Assembly (NCBI RefSeq): GCF_001469895.1
Contig: NZ_LOPY01000019.1
Coordinates: 124,001 to 188,000 of the forward strand
From: Pseudoalteromonas sp. XI10
Lineage (GTDB): Bacteria; Pseudomonadota; Gammaproteobacteria; Enterobacterales; Alteromonadaceae
DNA length: 64,000 nucleotides
Direction of reading: 5' to 3'
Made by a program: the position numbers and the translations under genes. Below, piece by piece: positions 1 through 9,766 of this stretch. The notes under the pieces were generated by a model. That model ran no database searches. It was not told the DNA's origin and saw only the letters and a program-made list of their open reading frames with translations. Within the stretch, counting starts at the first letter, position 1, and each line of letters opens with the position of its first letter.

Positions 1-128
1 GCTAATGCATCTTGATTCATAAAGCCTTGCATTAAAATTACCCCAGAGCGTGCGTCTTGCACGATAGCTGGGATCAATTCGCTTTTGGCAAAATCGACTT
101 GAGAAAGAGTGTCTTTGGTTAATTGCAT
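1..128 (-). CDS. hisI: Phosphoribosyl-AMP cyclohydrolase, N-terminal part (cut by window edge)
   Basis: Reverse translation from an ATG at 128 gives [18 protein letters not shown] followed by an [18 protein letters not shown] stretch, the typical start of HisI, which opens the ring of phosphoribosyl-AMP in histidine synthesis. Only about 42 codons lie inside the window; the rest, probably including the HisE pyrophosphohydrolase domain usual in gammaproteobacteria, lies beyond base 1. The start overlaps the hisF stop by 10 bp, so translation is probably coupled. It is the last visible gene of the his operon. Confidence 0.9.
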   Translation of the reverse strand, partial: MQLTKDTLSQVDFAKSELIPAIVQDARSGVILMQGFMNQDAL

Positions 129-898
129 AGTCTTGCCGCTACATTATTATCAGTTAAAAATTGTTTTAGTTCGCCAATATCAATGACGTTCTTGTGAAAT
201 ACGCTGGCAGCGAGCGCGCCATCAACTTGGCTTTGTTGAAACACATCAACAAAGTCTTGCATCGTACCTGCACCGCCCGATGCAATTAGTGGAATATCGC
301 ACAGTGCTCGCATTTTTGATAGCTGAACATTGTCGTAGCCTTTACGCACGCCATCTTGGTTCATGCAATTGAGTACAATTTCACCAGCGCCTAGGTCTTG
401 CACGCGCTTAACCCATTCTTCGGTTTTATAGCGAGTACGGCTTGATGCATTAGGATCGCCAGTCAGCTGGTACACTAAATATTCGCCAGTGGTTTCATCA
501 TAAAAGCTATCAATACCTACGACCACGCATTGTTTACCAAACTCATCGTGTAATTCTTTGATAAGCTCAGGGCGAGCAATTGCAGGGCTGTTAATACTGA
601 TTTTATCTGCACCACGTTCTAAAACACGTGCTGCATCTGCAACAGATTTAATGCCGCCAGCCACACAAAATGGAATATCAATGTGGCGCGCAATGTTCTC
701 TACCCAATTGACATCAAGTAGGCGTTTTTCGACGCTGGCACTGATTTCATAAAACACCAGTTCATCCGCACCGGCATCGCTGTAAGCTTTGGCAAGCGTT
801 AAAATATCACCAACCACTTCATGGCCTTTAAATTTAACACCTTTAACGACTTGGCCGTCTTTAACATCTAAACAAGGGATTATGCGTTTTGATAACAT
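119..898 (-). CDS. hisF: Imidazole glycerol phosphate synthase, cyclase subunit HisF
   Basis: This 259-residue TIM barrel has the usual HisF length. It takes ammonia from HisH and converts PRFAR to imidazole glycerol phosphate and AICAR in the cytoplasm. The N-terminal [15 protein letters not shown] carries the catalytic Asp near residue 11, and [10 protein letters not shown] carries the second catalytic Asp near residue 130. CVAGGIKS and IASGGAGT are the phosphate-binding loops. The gene overlaps hisA by 19 bp and hisI by 10 bp, which fits tightly coupled translation within the his operon. Confidence 0.97.
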   Translation of the reverse strand: MLSKRIIPCLDVKDGQVVKGVKFKGHEVVGDILTLAKAYSDAGADELVFYEISASVEKRLLDVNWVENIARHIDIPFCVAGGIKSVADAARVLERGADKISINSPAIARPELIKELHDEFGKQCVVVGIDSFYDETTGEYLVYQLTGDPNASSRTRYKTEEWVKRVQDLGAGEIVLNCMNQDGVRKGYDNVQLSKMRALCDIPLIASGGAGTMQDFVDVFQQSQVDGALAASVFHKNVIDIGELKQFLTDNNVAARLCN

Positions 899-1614
899 GC
901 TAACGCCTCCTCAACATTAAAGGCACCATCGAGCAATGATTTACCTAAGATAACACCGCCAACACCCAGTTTTTTCAGCTTTGCAATATCATCCAGTGAG
1001 CTTACACCGCCTGATGCTTGAACTTTAATCTCGCTGTTGTGGTTGGTTAAATCTTCATAAAGTGCAAACGAAGGGCCGGTCATGGTGCCGTCTTTGCTGA
1101 TGTCAGTACACAGAAAATCAACCACACCAAGTGCCACGTAAAAATCAACAAGTTCGAACAAGCCAAACTCAGATTCACTTAACCAACCATGTGTTGCTGG
1201 TGCCCAGCCGTTGTCAGTTTTATTAACATCTAGTGCGATTACAAAGTGTTCACTGCCAAATTTTTCAATCCAAGCCTTTACTTGCTCACGCTTTTCAACG
1301 GCCATTGAGCCAATCACGACTTGGTTAGCACCGGCTTCAAGCCAGTCGGCAACATCTTGCTCAGAGCGAATACCGCCGCCCACTTGATAAGGAACATTAA
1401 GCGCTTTGGTTGCAGCTTGTATATGCTGCCACTGTTTTTTATTTGGATCGCGCGCGCCTTCTAAATCAACCAGGTGCAGCTTACCTGCGCCGCTGTTAGC
1501 GTACTCTTGTAAGCGTGCGCCAAGTTCGTAAGGGTAAAATTGTGCGGTATCATACTTACCTTGGTATAAGCGCACAATTTGGTTTTGTAATACATCGAGT
1601 GCTGGAATAATCAC
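880..1614 (-). CDS. hisA: ProFAR isomerase HisA
   Basis: HisA (244 residues) catalyses the Amadori isomerisation of ProFAR to PRFAR, the step before His[21 protein letters not shown] contains the N-terminal catalytic Asp, and [13 protein letters not shown] contains the second one. QVGGGIRS and QASGGVSS are phosphate-binding loops, as in the homologous half-barrels of HisF. The start codon is GTG at 1614, giving the family-typical MIIPAL start. A gap of 28 bp separates it from hisH, and its 3' end runs into hisF. Confidence 0.96.
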   Translation of the reverse strand: MIIPALDVLQNQIVRLYQGKYDTAQFYPYELGARLQEYANSGAGKLHLVDLEGARDPNKKQWQHIQAATKALNVPYQVGGGIRSEQDVADWLEAGANQVVIGSMAVEKREQVKAWIEKFGSEHFVIALDVNKTDNGWAPATHGWLSESEFGLFELVDFYVALGVVDFLCTDISKDGTMTGPSFALYEDLTNHNSEIKVQASGGVSSLDDIAKLKKLGVGGVILGKSLLDGAFNVEEALACYQNA

Positions 1615-1642
1615 GTTTATTTCTCTTATTTTTTTGCTGCGC

Positions 1643-2233
1643 TTACAGCTGCCAATCTAAAAAGTTTTGTAAAAGTCGGGTGCCTACTTTGGCGCTTCGC
1701 TCTGGGTGAAACTGCATGCCTGCGTAGTTATCTTTAGCAACAATTGCTGAAAAAGCTTGTCCGTATTCACCACTAACTAGGGTGGCATCGTTCACTGTGT
1801 GAGCAAAACTATGCACAAAGTACACTTGATCTTGCGCCGATAACCCTTTGGTGAGGGCATGCTCTTTTAATACGCTTAGGTCGTTCCAGCCCATGTGCGG
1901 TGAAGTTAATTCACCTACATCTAAGTGCTTAACAATACCTGGAATTTTGCCAAGGCAATCAACGTTGCCTTCTTCAGTGCTGTCGCAAAGTAATTGCATG
2001 CCTAAACAAATGCCCATCAACGGGCGCTGATATTCATCAATTGCTTGCTGCCAACCACCGTCTTTTAAGCGTTTCATGGCAACAGAAGCATGGCCTACGC
2101 CTGGTAAAATAGCACGTTCAAAGCCTTTTAGTTGCTCAGGTGAGGTGATCACCTCAGGATTTTTACCTAAGCGTTCAAAGGCAAAACGAACAGAGTTAAT
2201 GTTGGCACAACCTGTATTAATTATGGCAATCAT
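1643..2233 (-). CDS. hisH: Imidazole glycerol phosphate synthase, glutaminase subunit HisH
   Basis: A class I glutamine amidotransferase that feeds ammonia to HisF. The nucleophile elbow [12 protein letters not shown] holds the catalytic Cys, and MQFHPERS supplies the His and Glu of the triad. The frame is open a little further upstream to a GTG at 2239, but the ATG at 2233 gives the standard [11 protein letters not shown] start, follows an AAGGGG ribosome-binding site and overlaps the hisB stop as ATGA. I therefore prefer 2233; the product is 196 residues. Confidence 0.95.
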   Translation of the reverse strand: MIAIINTGCANINSVRFAFERLGKNPEVITSPEQLKGFERAILPGVGHASVAMKRLKDGGWQQAIDEYQRPLMGICLGMQLLCDSTEEGNVDCLGKIPGIVKHLDVGELTSPHMGWNDLSVLKEHALTKGLSAQDQVYFVHSFAHTVNDATLVSGEYGQAFSAIVAKDNYAGMQFHPERSAKVGTRLLQNFLDWQL

Positions 2234-3291
2234 AAACACCCCTTAGAGCTTGCTGTTTGTTGTGAAGCATCTTTTGCAATCGCAGCGCGAAGTGCTCTTG
2301 CAAACGCTTTAAATAGACCTTCAACTTGGTGATGACAATTACCATCGCTAACCGACAAAATAAGGCTCATGGCGGCATTATCACTTAAGCTTTTAAAGAA
2401 GTGCTCAACCATTTGTACGTCTAAGTCGCCCACTTTTTCACGGCTAAAATCAGCATTTAATACAAACGAGGCACGGCCCGATAAGTCAATTTGCGCTTCT
2501 GCTTTGCATTCATCCATAGGGAGTGCAAAGCCATAACGACCAATTTGCGTTTTTGTACCTAGCGCTTGTTTAAGGGCAAGGCCAAGTGCAATGCCGATAT
2601 CTTCAACTAGGTGGTGCTCATCAATGTGTAAGTCGCCAGTGGCTTGAATATTAAGTCCGATATTGGCGTGTGTGCGAATTTGGTCAAGCATGTGATCGAA
2701 AAAGCCAAGGCCAGTGCTAATTTCGCCATTTTTTGTTTGGTCTAAATTAACTTGCACATCGATTTGTGTTTCTTTGGTGTTGCGAGTGATACGGCCTTCA
2801 CGGTTCGCGGTTGTCAGCTTAGTGACTATGGCATCCCAACTGCCGTCATACAAAATGCCTTCACAACATAAGTTATTGGCAAGTCCAATATCAGTTTGGC
2901 GGTCACCAATCACAAATGAGCGTGCTAAATCGACTTTACCCGAGCGCATCAGCTCAGTAAGTAAGCCAGTTTTTGGTTTACGGCAGTCACAATTTTGCTC
3001 ATCAAAGTGAGGGCAGATCAGAACTTCATCAAATTTAATCCCTTGGCTATTTAAGATATCCATCATCTTGTCTTGAGCAATATCAAAATCAGCGGTCGGG
3101 AAGCTATCAGTGCCTAAACCATCTTGGTTTGAAACCATCACAAGGCGGTAACCTGCCGCTTGAAGTTGTAATAGAGCAGGGATCACATTCGGCAAAAACA
3201 CTAATTTTTCTAGGCTATCAACCTGTTTGTCGGTGATAGGCTCTTCGATAATCGTGCCATCGCGGTCAATAAATAAATACGGGTTGCTCAT
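2230..3291 (-). CDS. hisB: Bifunctional histidinol-phosphatase / imidazoleglycerol-phosphate dehydratase HisB
   Basis: This 353-residue protein has the fused form found in enteric and related bacteria. The N-terminal HAD phosphatase begins FIDRDGT (residues 7-13) and has a zinc-binding [14 protein letters not shown] loop near residues 93-106. The C-terminal dehydratase starts near residue 167 and contains the metal-binding [10 protein letters not shown] motif plus [16 protein letters not shown]. It performs two steps of histidine synthesis. It overlaps hisC by 4 bp (ATGA) upstream and hisH by 4 bp downstream. Confidence 0.97.
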   Translation of the reverse strand: MSNPYLFIDRDGTIIEEPITDKQVDSLEKLVFLPNVIPALLQLQAAGYRLVMVSNQDGLGTDSFPTADFDIAQDKMMDILNSQGIKFDEVLICPHFDEQNCDCRKPKTGLLTELMRSGKVDLARSFVIGDRQTDIGLANNLCCEGILYDGSWDAIVTKLTTANREGRITRNTKETQIDVQVNLDQTKNGEISTGLGFFDHMLDQIRTHANIGLNIQATGDLHIDEHHLVEDIGIALGLALKQALGTKTQIGRYGFALPMDECKAEAQIDLSGRASFVLNADFSREKVGDLDVQMVEHFFKSLSDNAAMSLILSVSDGNCHHQVEGLFKAFARALRAAIAKDASQQTASSKGCL

Positions 3292-4385
3292 GATAATTCC
3301 TGTTCTACTGTTTTACTGGTCAGTGATAAGCCATCTAACCAAACTTTTACTTGTTCTAGTTCTTGCTCGTTACCGATAGAAATTCGTAACCAATCATCTT
3401 CGCCATATAAAGTGAAGGCACGCATTACGAGTCCTTGCTCAAGTGCGATATTAAATGATTGTTTGTCTTTTAATTTTAAAGTGACAAAGTTACCTTCACC
3501 GCTCAGTACTTTGATAACGGCAGGTGATTGCTCGAGCCAACTTTTTAGTTTGCTTTTTAAGCTATTTAGAATTGTCACCTGACGGCGCATTGAAGCGATG
3601 TTGTCACTACTTAATGCATCTGCTGCAATGCTCGCAACCACCGTTGATACAGGGTATGGCGCAATCACTTTACGAATAGGCGCAAGTAGCTCGCTGTTGG
3701 CTAGCGTGAAGCCTGTTCTTAAACCCGCAAGTGCAAATGCTTTTGATAAGGTTCTTAGTACCACCAGGTTACTAAACTCGTTTATTAGGCTTGCCGCTGT
3801 TTGTTCTGGACAAAATTCTATATAAGCTTCATCCACCACTACAATCGCTTTACCCGCAAGTTGTTGGGTGATTTTTCTGATTTTGTCTAGGCTTGTCATG
3901 CTGCCGGTAGGGTTATTTGGATTACAAATAAACACCAGCTTTGAATCAGCAACCGCAGTTACAATCTCATCAACCGTGCCTTTTAATAATAGCTCTTGAG
4001 TTAAACCGTTAATCGCAATGTTGTGGGTATCAGCAGTCACTTTGTACATGCCGTAAGTTGGCAAAAAGAGTGCAATGCTATCTTTAGCGGGGCTACAAAA
4101 AGTACGTACTAATAGTTCGATACCTTCATCAGCGCCACGAGTCATCAGTACTTGCTCTGGCTCTAAATTAGCATAGCAAGCGTAACGATTGATCACTTGC
4201 TGAGGCTGCGGATCTGGGTAGCGATTTAAATCAGCTAAATTGATATTTGGTGTACGTGAATACGGGCTTTCGTTGGCATTTAACCAGGTTGTGCCTGTCA
4301 GCTTTTCACTTTTCGCCGAACTGTAGGCTGTAAGCGCTGCAATGTTATCTGGCAACAGTGTTGTTATTTTTGAATTATCGCTCAT
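3288..4385 (-). CDS. hisC: Histidinol-phosphate aminotransferase HisC
   Basis: A 365-residue fold-type I PLP enzyme that transaminates imidazole acetol phosphate to histidinol phosphate. Landmarks are [18 protein letters not shown] and [17 protein letters not shown], where the Lys of SKAF is the expected PLP Schiff-base residue; LRISIGN near the C-terminus holds the substrate-binding Arg. It overlaps hisD upstream by 11 bp and hisB downstream by 4 bp. Confidence 0.96.
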   Translation of the reverse strand: MSDNSKITTLLPDNIAALTAYSSAKSEKLTGTTWLNANESPYSRTPNINLADLNRYPDPQPQQVINRYACYANLEPEQVLMTRGADEGIELLVRTFCSPAKDSIALFLPTYGMYKVTADTHNIAINGLTQELLLKGTVDEIVTAVADSKLVFICNPNNPTGSMTSLDKIRKITQQLAGKAIVVVDEAYIEFCPEQTAASLINEFSNLVVLRTLSKAFALAGLRTGFTLANSELLAPIRKVIAPYPVSTVVASIAADALSSDNIASMRRQVTILNSLKSKLKSWLEQSPAVIKVLSGEGNFVTLKLKDKQSFNIALEQGLVMRAFTLYGEDDWLRISIGNEQELEQVKVWLDGLSLTSKTVEQELS

Positions 4386-5676
4386 TGTTCATAGCCTCAA
4401 GACGAATCGAAACAGCATTAGCGTGAGCATCAAGCCCCTCTGCTGCGGCCAAAGGTAAAATTGCTTTAGATAATTCACGTAAGCCATTTTTGCTGATGGT
4501 TTGCACTGTGTAAGTTCTAAAGAAGTCCAGTAAGTTTAAGCTCGAATAGGTCGCGCTGTAACCATACGTTGGTAGTACGTGGTTCGTGCCAGACGCATAG
4601 TCACCGGCAGACTCCGGGGTGTAATCACCCACAAATACTGAGCCGGCATTTTTCACTAAGCTTAAATAAGGCTGCGCATCAGCAAGTTGTAAAATAAGGT
4701 GCTCAGGACCATATTCAGCAGACACCGAAAAGGCTTGCTCAACCGAGTCCACTAAAATCAAGCTTGAGTTTGCAAGGGCTTGCTCGGCAGTGTCTTTACG
4801 ACTTAATTTTGCTAGCTGCTCTGTTAATGCTTGCTGTGTTTTTTCAATGATGCGTTCGCTGTTACATAGTAAAATAACTTGCGAATCAGCGCCGTGCTCA
4901 GCTTGCGACAATAAATCTGCCGCAATAAACTCTGGGTTTGCACGCTCATCAGCAATCACTAGCACTTCAGAAGGGCCTGCTGGCATATCAATCGCCATGC
5001 CCGGAATAGTTTGCGCAACAAGTTGTTTTGCCATGGTGACAAAGCTATTTCCTGGGCCAAAAATCTTGTTCACTTTAGGCACTGACTCTGTGCCGTATGC
5101 CATTGCAGCAATGGCACCTGCGCCGCCACTTTCTACAATGGTTTTAATACCACATAGTTTTGCCGCATATAAAATGGCTGGGTTGATGGTTTCATCGGCT
5201 TTTACAGGTGTAGTAAGCACCACAGTTTGTGCACCACTTAACTGTGCAAGCACCCCTTGCATAATTACTGACGATGGCAGTGGCGCACTGCCACCTGGCA
5301 CGTAAATACCCACCGCTTCAATGGCTTGATATTTAAGTTCACACAATACGCCAGGTTGCGTTGTTAACTTAATGTCTTTAGGTAATTGTGCTTGGTGAAA
5401 GCGTTTTACATTGGCATAGGCCGTTTCGATGGCGGCTTTTAACTCGTTTGATAATAACTGCTCAGCTTGGTTTATTTCTTCAATTGGCACTAATAAGCGA
5501 GGTGTTTCGCGCTTATCAAACTCTTTTGCCATTTTTAATAGCGCTGCGTCACCCTCAGTTTTAACTGCATTTAAGATATCGATGCAAATTGCTTCAACCT
5601 CTTTACTTGCAGTAACAGCAGGGCGGGTAAGAACCGCCTGCTGTGCTTGTTGATTTTCCTCATTCCAGCGAAACAT
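4375..5676 (-). CDS. hisD: Histidinol dehydrogenase HisD
   Basis: HisD (433 residues) carries out the last two steps of histidine synthesis, NAD-dependent oxidation of histidinol to histidine, with a catalytic zinc. Recognisable family blocks are GIYVPGGSAPLPSSV, KIFGPGNSFV, DMPAGPSEVLVIAD, LLSQAEHGADSQ and EYGPEHLIL, which includes the catalytic Glu-His pair. The length is normal. Only 6 bp separate it from hisG, and its end overlaps hisC. Confidence 0.97.
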   Translation of the reverse strand: MFRWNEENQQAQQAVLTRPAVTASKEVEAICIDILNAVKTEGDAALLKMAKEFDKRETPRLLVPIEEINQAEQLLSNELKAAIETAYANVKRFHQAQLPKDIKLTTQPGVLCELKYQAIEAVGIYVPGGSAPLPSSVIMQGVLAQLSGAQTVVLTTPVKADETINPAILYAAKLCGIKTIVESGGAGAIAAMAYGTESVPKVNKIFGPGNSFVTMAKQLVAQTIPGMAIDMPAGPSEVLVIADERANPEFIAADLLSQAEHGADSQVILLCNSERIIEKTQQALTEQLAKLSRKDTAEQALANSSLILVDSVEQAFSVSAEYGPEHLILQLADAQPYLSLVKNAGSVFVGDYTPESAGDYASGTNHVLPTYGYSATYSSLNLLDFFRTYTVQTISKNGLRELSKAILPLAAAEGLDAHANAVSIRLEAMNNER

Positions 5677-5682
5677 GGATAA

Positions 5683-6582
5683 TTACTCCATCATTTTTTC
5701 AATTGGCATAACAAGAATTGAGTTGGCACCTAGTGCTTTTAACTGTTCCATTGTTTCCCAGAAAAGGGTTTCGCTGCTAACCATGTGTAGTGCTACATAA
5801 TCGTCGCTACCAGCAAGAGATAGTAAAGTCGGTTGGCCTGTGCCTGGTAGTAAGTCGCATACTTCATCAAGCTTTGCTTTTGGTGCGTGTAGCATGATGT
5901 ATTTACTTTCTTTTGCTTGGCGCACACCACGTAAACGCGGCATTAACGTGTTGATTAAATCAAGTTTGCTTTGATCAGTAAGGTCTTTGTTTTGAATTAA
6001 ACATGCATTTGATTCTAAGATGGTGTCGCCTTGCATTAAGCCATTAGCTTCTAAGGTTGCGCCAGTAGACACTAGGTCACAAATTGCATCAGCTAAACCA
6101 GCACGCGGTGCAACTTCAACAGAGCCCGTTAACATTACTGTGCTTGCATTAATGCCTTCACGTTTTAGGTACTGGCTTAAGATTTCTGGGTAAGTAGTGG
6201 CAATGCGTTTACCTTCAAACCAGCTTTTATCTTGTGGACCAAGTTCTTGTGGCCATGCAAGTGCAAGGCGGCAGTAACCAAAATCAAGCTTAGAAAGTTT
6301 ATTTACCTCGAATGCCACGCCTTGGCGTTCGCGTTCGGCTTGAACTTCAACAAGTACGTTTTCACCAACGATACCTAGGTCACACACACCGTCCATTACT
6401 AGGCCCGGAATATCGTCATCGCGTACACGAAGTACGTCAATTGGCATGTTGGTAGAGTGTGCGATTAAACGTTGTTCACGAAGATTTAATTTAACACCAA
6501 GTTGCTTTAGTAACTCTTGGCAGTCTTTTGATAAGCGGCCGCCCTTTTGGATGGCGATTCGTAAACGGTTGGTATTGCTCAT
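5683..6582 (-). CDS. hisG: ATP phosphoribosyltransferase HisG (long form)
   Basis: HisG catalyses the first committed step, joining ATP and PRPP. The 299-residue length shows the long form with a C-terminal regulatory ACT-like domain, which is feedback-inhibited by histidine and needs no HisZ. Blocks include [13 protein letters not shown] at the N-terminus, [22 protein letters not shown], and [22 protein letters not shown] for PRPP binding. It is the first structural gene after the attenuator and begins 28 bp after the terminator T-run. Confidence 0.97.
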   Translation of the reverse strand: MSNTNRLRIAIQKGGRLSKDCQELLKQLGVKLNLREQRLIAHSTNMPIDVLRVRDDDIPGLVMDGVCDLGIVGENVLVEVQAERERQGVAFEVNKLSKLDFGYCRLALAWPQELGPQDKSWFEGKRIATTYPEILSQYLKREGINASTVMLTGSVEVAPRAGLADAICDLVSTGATLEANGLMQGDTILESNACLIQNKDLTDQSKLDLINTLMPRLRGVRQAKESKYIMLHAPKAKLDEVCDLLPGTGQPTLLSLAGSDDYVALHMVSSETLFWETMEQLKALGANSILVMPIEKMME

Positions 6583-6609
6583 TATTCATTTTCCTTTAAT
6601 TCAAAAACT

Positions 6610-6633
6610 AAAAACCCCGAGGGAACCTCAGGG
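6610..6633 (-). terminator. his operon attenuator (intrinsic terminator)
   Basis: On the minus strand, CCCTGAGG and CCTCGGGG form an 8-bp stem (one G-T pair) around a 3-nt TTC loop, followed at once by TTTTT. It lies between the leader peptide and hisG, as expected for a transcription attenuator. Stopping here would block the whole his operon. Confidence 0.9.
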
Positions 6634-6664
6634 CGAAAATAAATAATTTGGTTGATTACTCGCC

Positions 6665-6690
6665 AGAGGTTCCTTTTAGGAATAACCTCT
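6665..6690 (-). promoter_or_regulatory. his attenuator pause/antitermination hairpin segments
   Basis: On the minus strand AGAGGTT (plus 6684-6690) can pair with AACCTCT (plus 6665-6671). The same AACCTC can instead pair with GAGGTT inside the terminator's 5' arm, so the two structures exclude each other. A further upstream segment, GGAATA at the leader's end, can pair with TATTCC next to AGAGGTT. This is the alternating-hairpin arrangement of a his attenuator. Confidence 0.75.
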
Positions 6691-6709
6691 CAGCGAAAAA
6701 CCTGACAGG

Positions 6710-6760
6710 CTATTCCGGTGAATGATGGTGATGATGGATAGTTGTCAGATTGAAGCGCAT
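6710..6760 (-). CDS. hisL: his operon leader peptide
   Basis: A 16-codon ORF, MRFNLTTIHHHHHSPE, with five consecutive His codons. It is preceded by an AGGAAAA ribosome-binding site and followed by the alternative hairpins and terminator at 6610-6690. Ribosome stalling on the His codons when charged tRNA-His is scarce should favour antitermination and expression of hisG-hisI. The peptide is slightly shorter in its His run than the seven of enteric hisL. Confidence 0.93.
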   Translation of the reverse strand: MRFNLTTIHHHHHSPE

Positions 6761-6915
6761 AATTTTTCCTGTATTGCACTCGTTTGTGTAAACCAGTGCG
6801 TATATCTGTTTAAATAAGTTACGTATATAGATAAACATGCTTTGCTAATCTTTGGCAAGCATTTTTTTGCGAAATTAAAGTATATCTTATAACTGCCGAT
6901 ATATAATGGTTAGAT

Positions 6916-6937
6916 AGGAGGTACAGCAGGAGGTACA
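6916..6937 (+). repeat. Tandem Shine-Dalgarno duplication
   Basis: AGGAGGTACA occurs twice, at 6916-6925 and 6928-6937, so two full-strength Shine-Dalgarno sequences stand in tandem ahead of the ATG at 6939. The second has ideal spacing (5 nt after AGGAGG). A TATAAT -10 hexamer lies just upstream at 6902-6907. Confidence 0.7.
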
Positions 6938-6938
6938 A

Positions 6939-7172
6939 ATGGATATCATGATCCCCTTTTTAGGTCGAATAACGCGTTTACAAGTGGAAAGTAAAGGTGC
7001 GTTTCATATTGCGGGCGTAAAAGATGCGAACGTGCAGCGAATTGAGCTCGAAAAGCGTCAAAAACGTGAAATAGAGCGCCGCAAAAAAGCCGCAAAAAAA
7101 GATGATAAAAGCAACAAAAATGCGATAGAAGAAGATGAAGAGGGTAATAAACACCTAGATACATGGGCTTAA
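6939..7172 (+). CDS. Small highly charged hypothetical protein
   Basis: A 77-residue protein that I do not recognise. The N-terminal half, MDIMIPFLGRITRLQVESKG, is mixed hydrophobic; residues 38-56 are a Lys/Arg-rich probable helix (KRQKREIERRKKAAKK), followed by an acidic patch (EEDEEG). It has no signal peptide or membrane segment. The very strong ribosome-binding region argues that it is translated well. Its promoter is separate from the divergent his leader. Nucleic-acid or ribosome association is possible from the charge pattern alone, but that is a guess. Confidence 0.7.
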   Translation: MDIMIPFLGRITRLQVESKGAFHIAGVKDANVQRIELEKRQKREIERRKKAAKKDDKSNKNAIEEDEEGNKHLDTWA

Positions 7173-7263
7173 TACTTCATATAAGAATTTGTATTTATGC
7201 ACTTGTGTGGTTTTTTCTGCTAACGTTAAGAGACACTTGTGTTGTAACTTTCAAGGCAATTCA

Positions 7264-8229
7264 ATGGAACGACCCTCAGTGCCATTAAATGAGCAAGCTA
7301 GGCTTGAAGAGCTTCGCTCATTAGATGTTTTAGACTCTCAAAGTGAACCCGCCTTTGACCGAATCACTCGCCTTGCCCAGCAATTTTTCTCTGTACCCAT
7401 TTGTGTTATTAGCTTAATTGACGAGCACAGACAGTGGTTTAAGTCATGTGTGGGGCTAGATGTGACAGAGACCGCAAGAGATATTTCATTTTGCGCCCAT
7501 GCAATTTTATACAAAGACCCGCTAGTAGTTGAAAATGCCTTAAACGATAAGCGTTTTGAAGATAACCCACTGGTAATGGGTGACCCAAATATTCGCTTTT
7601 ATGCGGGCTGCCCAATTACACTTAAATCAGGAAATAGAATTGGTACTTTGTGCCTTATCGATCATCAACCACGCAGTTTTAGCAAACAAGAAACTAAAGC
7701 GCTAATAGACTTTGCTGCAATCGTCGAGCGAGAGTTTGCAATTATGCAGTTAGCCACTACCGATGAGCTTACCTTATCGCCTAATCGTCGCGGCTTTTTT
7801 GGCACTGCAGAGCATTACCTTGATTTATGTATTCGCCAGCACTTAAAAGCTAAATTAGTGTTTATTGATTTAGATAATTTTAAAGCAATTAACGATAAAT
7901 TTGGTCATGCTGCCGGGGGTAGAGTACTGAAAGATTTTGCAGGATTACTAGAGAACTGTTGTCGCAAAGCGGATTTATTTGCACGTTTGGGCGGTGATGA
8001 GTTTGTAATTTTATTTACAGATTTAAATACCAGTGAATGCGATACCATAATGCAGCGCTTGTTGTTATCATTCAGTCACTTACCTAATAGTTTCAATAAT
8101 CAAATTGAACTTAGTTTCTCTTATGGCATTGCTGATTTTTCTGATCAGCAGCCTTGCTCGCTGACTAAATTGCTGTCTGTTGCAGATAGTCGAATGTATG
8201 CAGAAAAAGCACAAAAAAAGGCTCGATAA
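7264..8229 (+). CDS. GAF-GGDEF diguanylate cyclase
   Basis: The 321-residue protein has an N-terminal GAF domain (about residues 20-155) and a C-terminal GGDEF domain (about 160-320), so it probably makes cyclic-di-GMP from GTP in response to a small ligand. RLGGDEFVILF gives an intact active site, and RKAD five residues before GGDEF is the RxxD product-inhibition I-site. The frame opens at 7189, but the ATG at 7264 (MERPSVPLNEQARLEEL) matches the usual start of GAF-GGDEF proteins, so I chose it. No membrane segments are seen. Confidence 0.9.
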   Translation: MERPSVPLNEQARLEELRSLDVLDSQSEPAFDRITRLAQQFFSVPICVISLIDEHRQWFKSCVGLDVTETARDISFCAHAILYKDPLVVENALNDKRFEDNPLVMGDPNIRFYAGCPITLKSGNRIGTLCLIDHQPRSFSKQETKALIDFAAIVEREFAIMQLATTDELTLSPNRRGFFGTAEHYLDLCIRQHLKAKLVFIDLDNFKAINDKFGHAAGGRVLKDFAGLLENCCRKADLFARLGGDEFVILFTDLNTSECDTIMQRLLLSFSHLPNSFNNQIELSFSYGIADFSDQQPCSLTKLLSVADSRMYAEKAQKKAR

Positions 8230-8239
8230 ACGAGCCTTT
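8210..8239 (-). terminator. Intrinsic terminator of the antiporter gene (overlaps the cyclase stop)
   Basis: AAAGGCTCG (8217-8225) and CGAGCCTTT (8231-8239) form a 9-bp stem with a 5-nt loop. On the minus strand it is followed by a run of seven T, ending the antiporter transcript. It also covers the stop codon of the convergent cyclase gene and could serve both. Confidence 0.8.
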
Positions 8240-8257
8240 AAAATAAAAAAACTGTGC

Positions 8258-9541
8258 TTAATTTTTCGCTTCTGCTGATTGAATACTACTTTGGATCAGC
8301 GGAGAAATTGTTAAACCTTGTACGATAATCGAAAAGATCACTACTACGTAGGTCACAATTACAATTAAGTTGTGAAGATCTGAGCCTGCAATCATTACTT
8401 GATCGCGTGGGATAGCAGCCGCCATTGCCAGTGCCAAACCACCCCGTAAGCCACCCCAAGTGAGTATTTTTACTGAGTGCTTATCGTATTGGCGATACTT
8501 TTTAAAGAACACAAATGGTGCACCTACACTCACAAATCGAGCCAGCAACACCACAGGTACCATCAGTAAACCTAAGCCAATTTCTTCAAGGGTGATAGGC
8601 ATAGTGACAATTAGCATACCGATGATCAAAAACAGCAAGGCGTTTAAAAAGCTGTCGGTGGCATGCCAAAAGTCTTTTACGTAGCGAGTATCTTCAGGCC
8701 CAGTACGCTCAGTTGCTTTTGAACGAGTAATATTGCCTAGTAAAATACCACTGGTGACCATAGCAAGCGCGCCTGAGATTTCCCAAATATTTGCTGCAGC
8801 AAAGCCGGCTGTTGGAATGGTCAGGGTTAGTAGTAAACGAATGTTCACATCTCGGCTATTAATAATTAAAAAATGCCCGACTAGTGCAATCACGAGACCA
8901 AACACGATACCGCCAATTGCATCAACTAAGAACAATTCAGCAACGTCAGTAAAGGTGGCTTCGGTGCCATAAAAGGCCACTGAAAATATCGTTGTGAATA
9001 TCACCAAACCAATACCATCATTAAACAAAGACTCACCTTCAACTTGCACAGAAATACCTTCTGGGGCTCGCATTTGTTTAATAATGGCTAACACTGCAAT
9101 CGGATCGGTTGGGCTGATTAAAGCACCAAACAACAAGCAATAAATAAACGGCACGGGCCAGCCAACAAAAGCAAATAAATAATAGCTTAAGTAACCAACG
9201 ATAACCGTTGAGGTAATGGTTGAAAATAACACTAATGCGGTAATTTCCCATCGCTGCTTACGAAGGGCTGCTAAGTTGATTTCCAGTGCACCTGCGAATA
9301 GTAAAAAGCCGAGCATGCCTTTTAATAGCAACTGATTAAAGTTGATACTAGAGACAATTTGGGTCATTTCGAGGGCGGTAGTATCGCCAAGCATTTTAAC
9401 GGCAAGAATAAGTAGTAAAGAAATAACAACAGAGCCAGTTGTTATAGCAATCGTGGTTTGCATTTTGAGGATGAATTGGTTAGCAAAAGCAATAAAAATA
9501 GCTAATGCTGAAAGAAAACAAATGAGGTACCAAGCATTCAT
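8258..9541 (-). CDS. CPA1-family Na+/H+ antiporter (NhaP type)
   Basis: The 427-residue inner-membrane protein has about 12 hydrophobic segments and exchanges Na+ (or K+) for protons. FGALISPTDPIAVLAI (TDP motif) and GESLFNDGIGLVIF (ND ion-binding motif) are the CPA1 signatures, and LTWGGLRGGLALAMA is the conserved Arg-containing block. The C-terminus is short, with no cytosolic regulatory domain. For a marine organism it would help with pH and sodium balance. It is monocistronic, with a terminator just downstream. Confidence 0.92.
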   Translation of the reverse strand: MNAWYLICFLSALAIFIAFANQFILKMQTTIAITTGSVVISLLLILAVKMLGDTTALEMTQIVSSINFNQLLLKGMLGFLLFAGALEINLAALRKQRWEITALVLFSTITSTVIVGYLSYYLFAFVGWPVPFIYCLLFGALISPTDPIAVLAIIKQMRAPEGISVQVEGESLFNDGIGLVIFTTIFSVAFYGTEATFTDVAELFLVDAIGGIVFGLVIALVGHFLIINSRDVNIRLLLTLTIPTAGFAAANIWEISGALAMVTSGILLGNITRSKATERTGPEDTRYVKDFWHATDSFLNALLFLIIGMLIVTMPITLEEIGLGLLMVPVVLLARFVSVGAPFVFFKKYRQYDKHSVKILTWGGLRGGLALAMAAAIPRDQVMIAGSDLHNLIVIVTYVVVIFSIIVQGLTISPLIQSSIQSAEAKN

Positions 9542-9766
9542 TGTTTGACCTTAAATATTTGTATAACAAGACGCAGAAAGCAGTCACTTTCTGGCCGCAT
9601 ATAGTACGCCTCTAAAATAGGTATGTCACAGTGTTTATGCGATTTTTATGACATTTTAGAGTAAAAATTCAAGGCGCTGATTGCATATGTATAATCACTG
9701 TTAATAATGTCTCAAAAGAGACAAAATAAACCTGACAAAAGCGCAATTATGATAAGTTCAGTTAGG

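Noticed and set aside
558-752. Plus-strand open frame opposite hisF
   Set aside because: It is antisense to a clear his gene with no ribosome-binding site; the pattern is a shadow of hisF codon use.
4790-5305. 171-codon plus-strand frame opposite hisD
   Set aside because: Long but fully inside hisD, Ser/Ala-rich shadow composition, no family resemblance or ribosome-binding site.
9709-9722. Small hairpin GTCTC-AAAA-GAGAC between the antiporter and channel genes
   Set aside because: Only 5 bp with no T-run on either strand, so I did not call a terminator.
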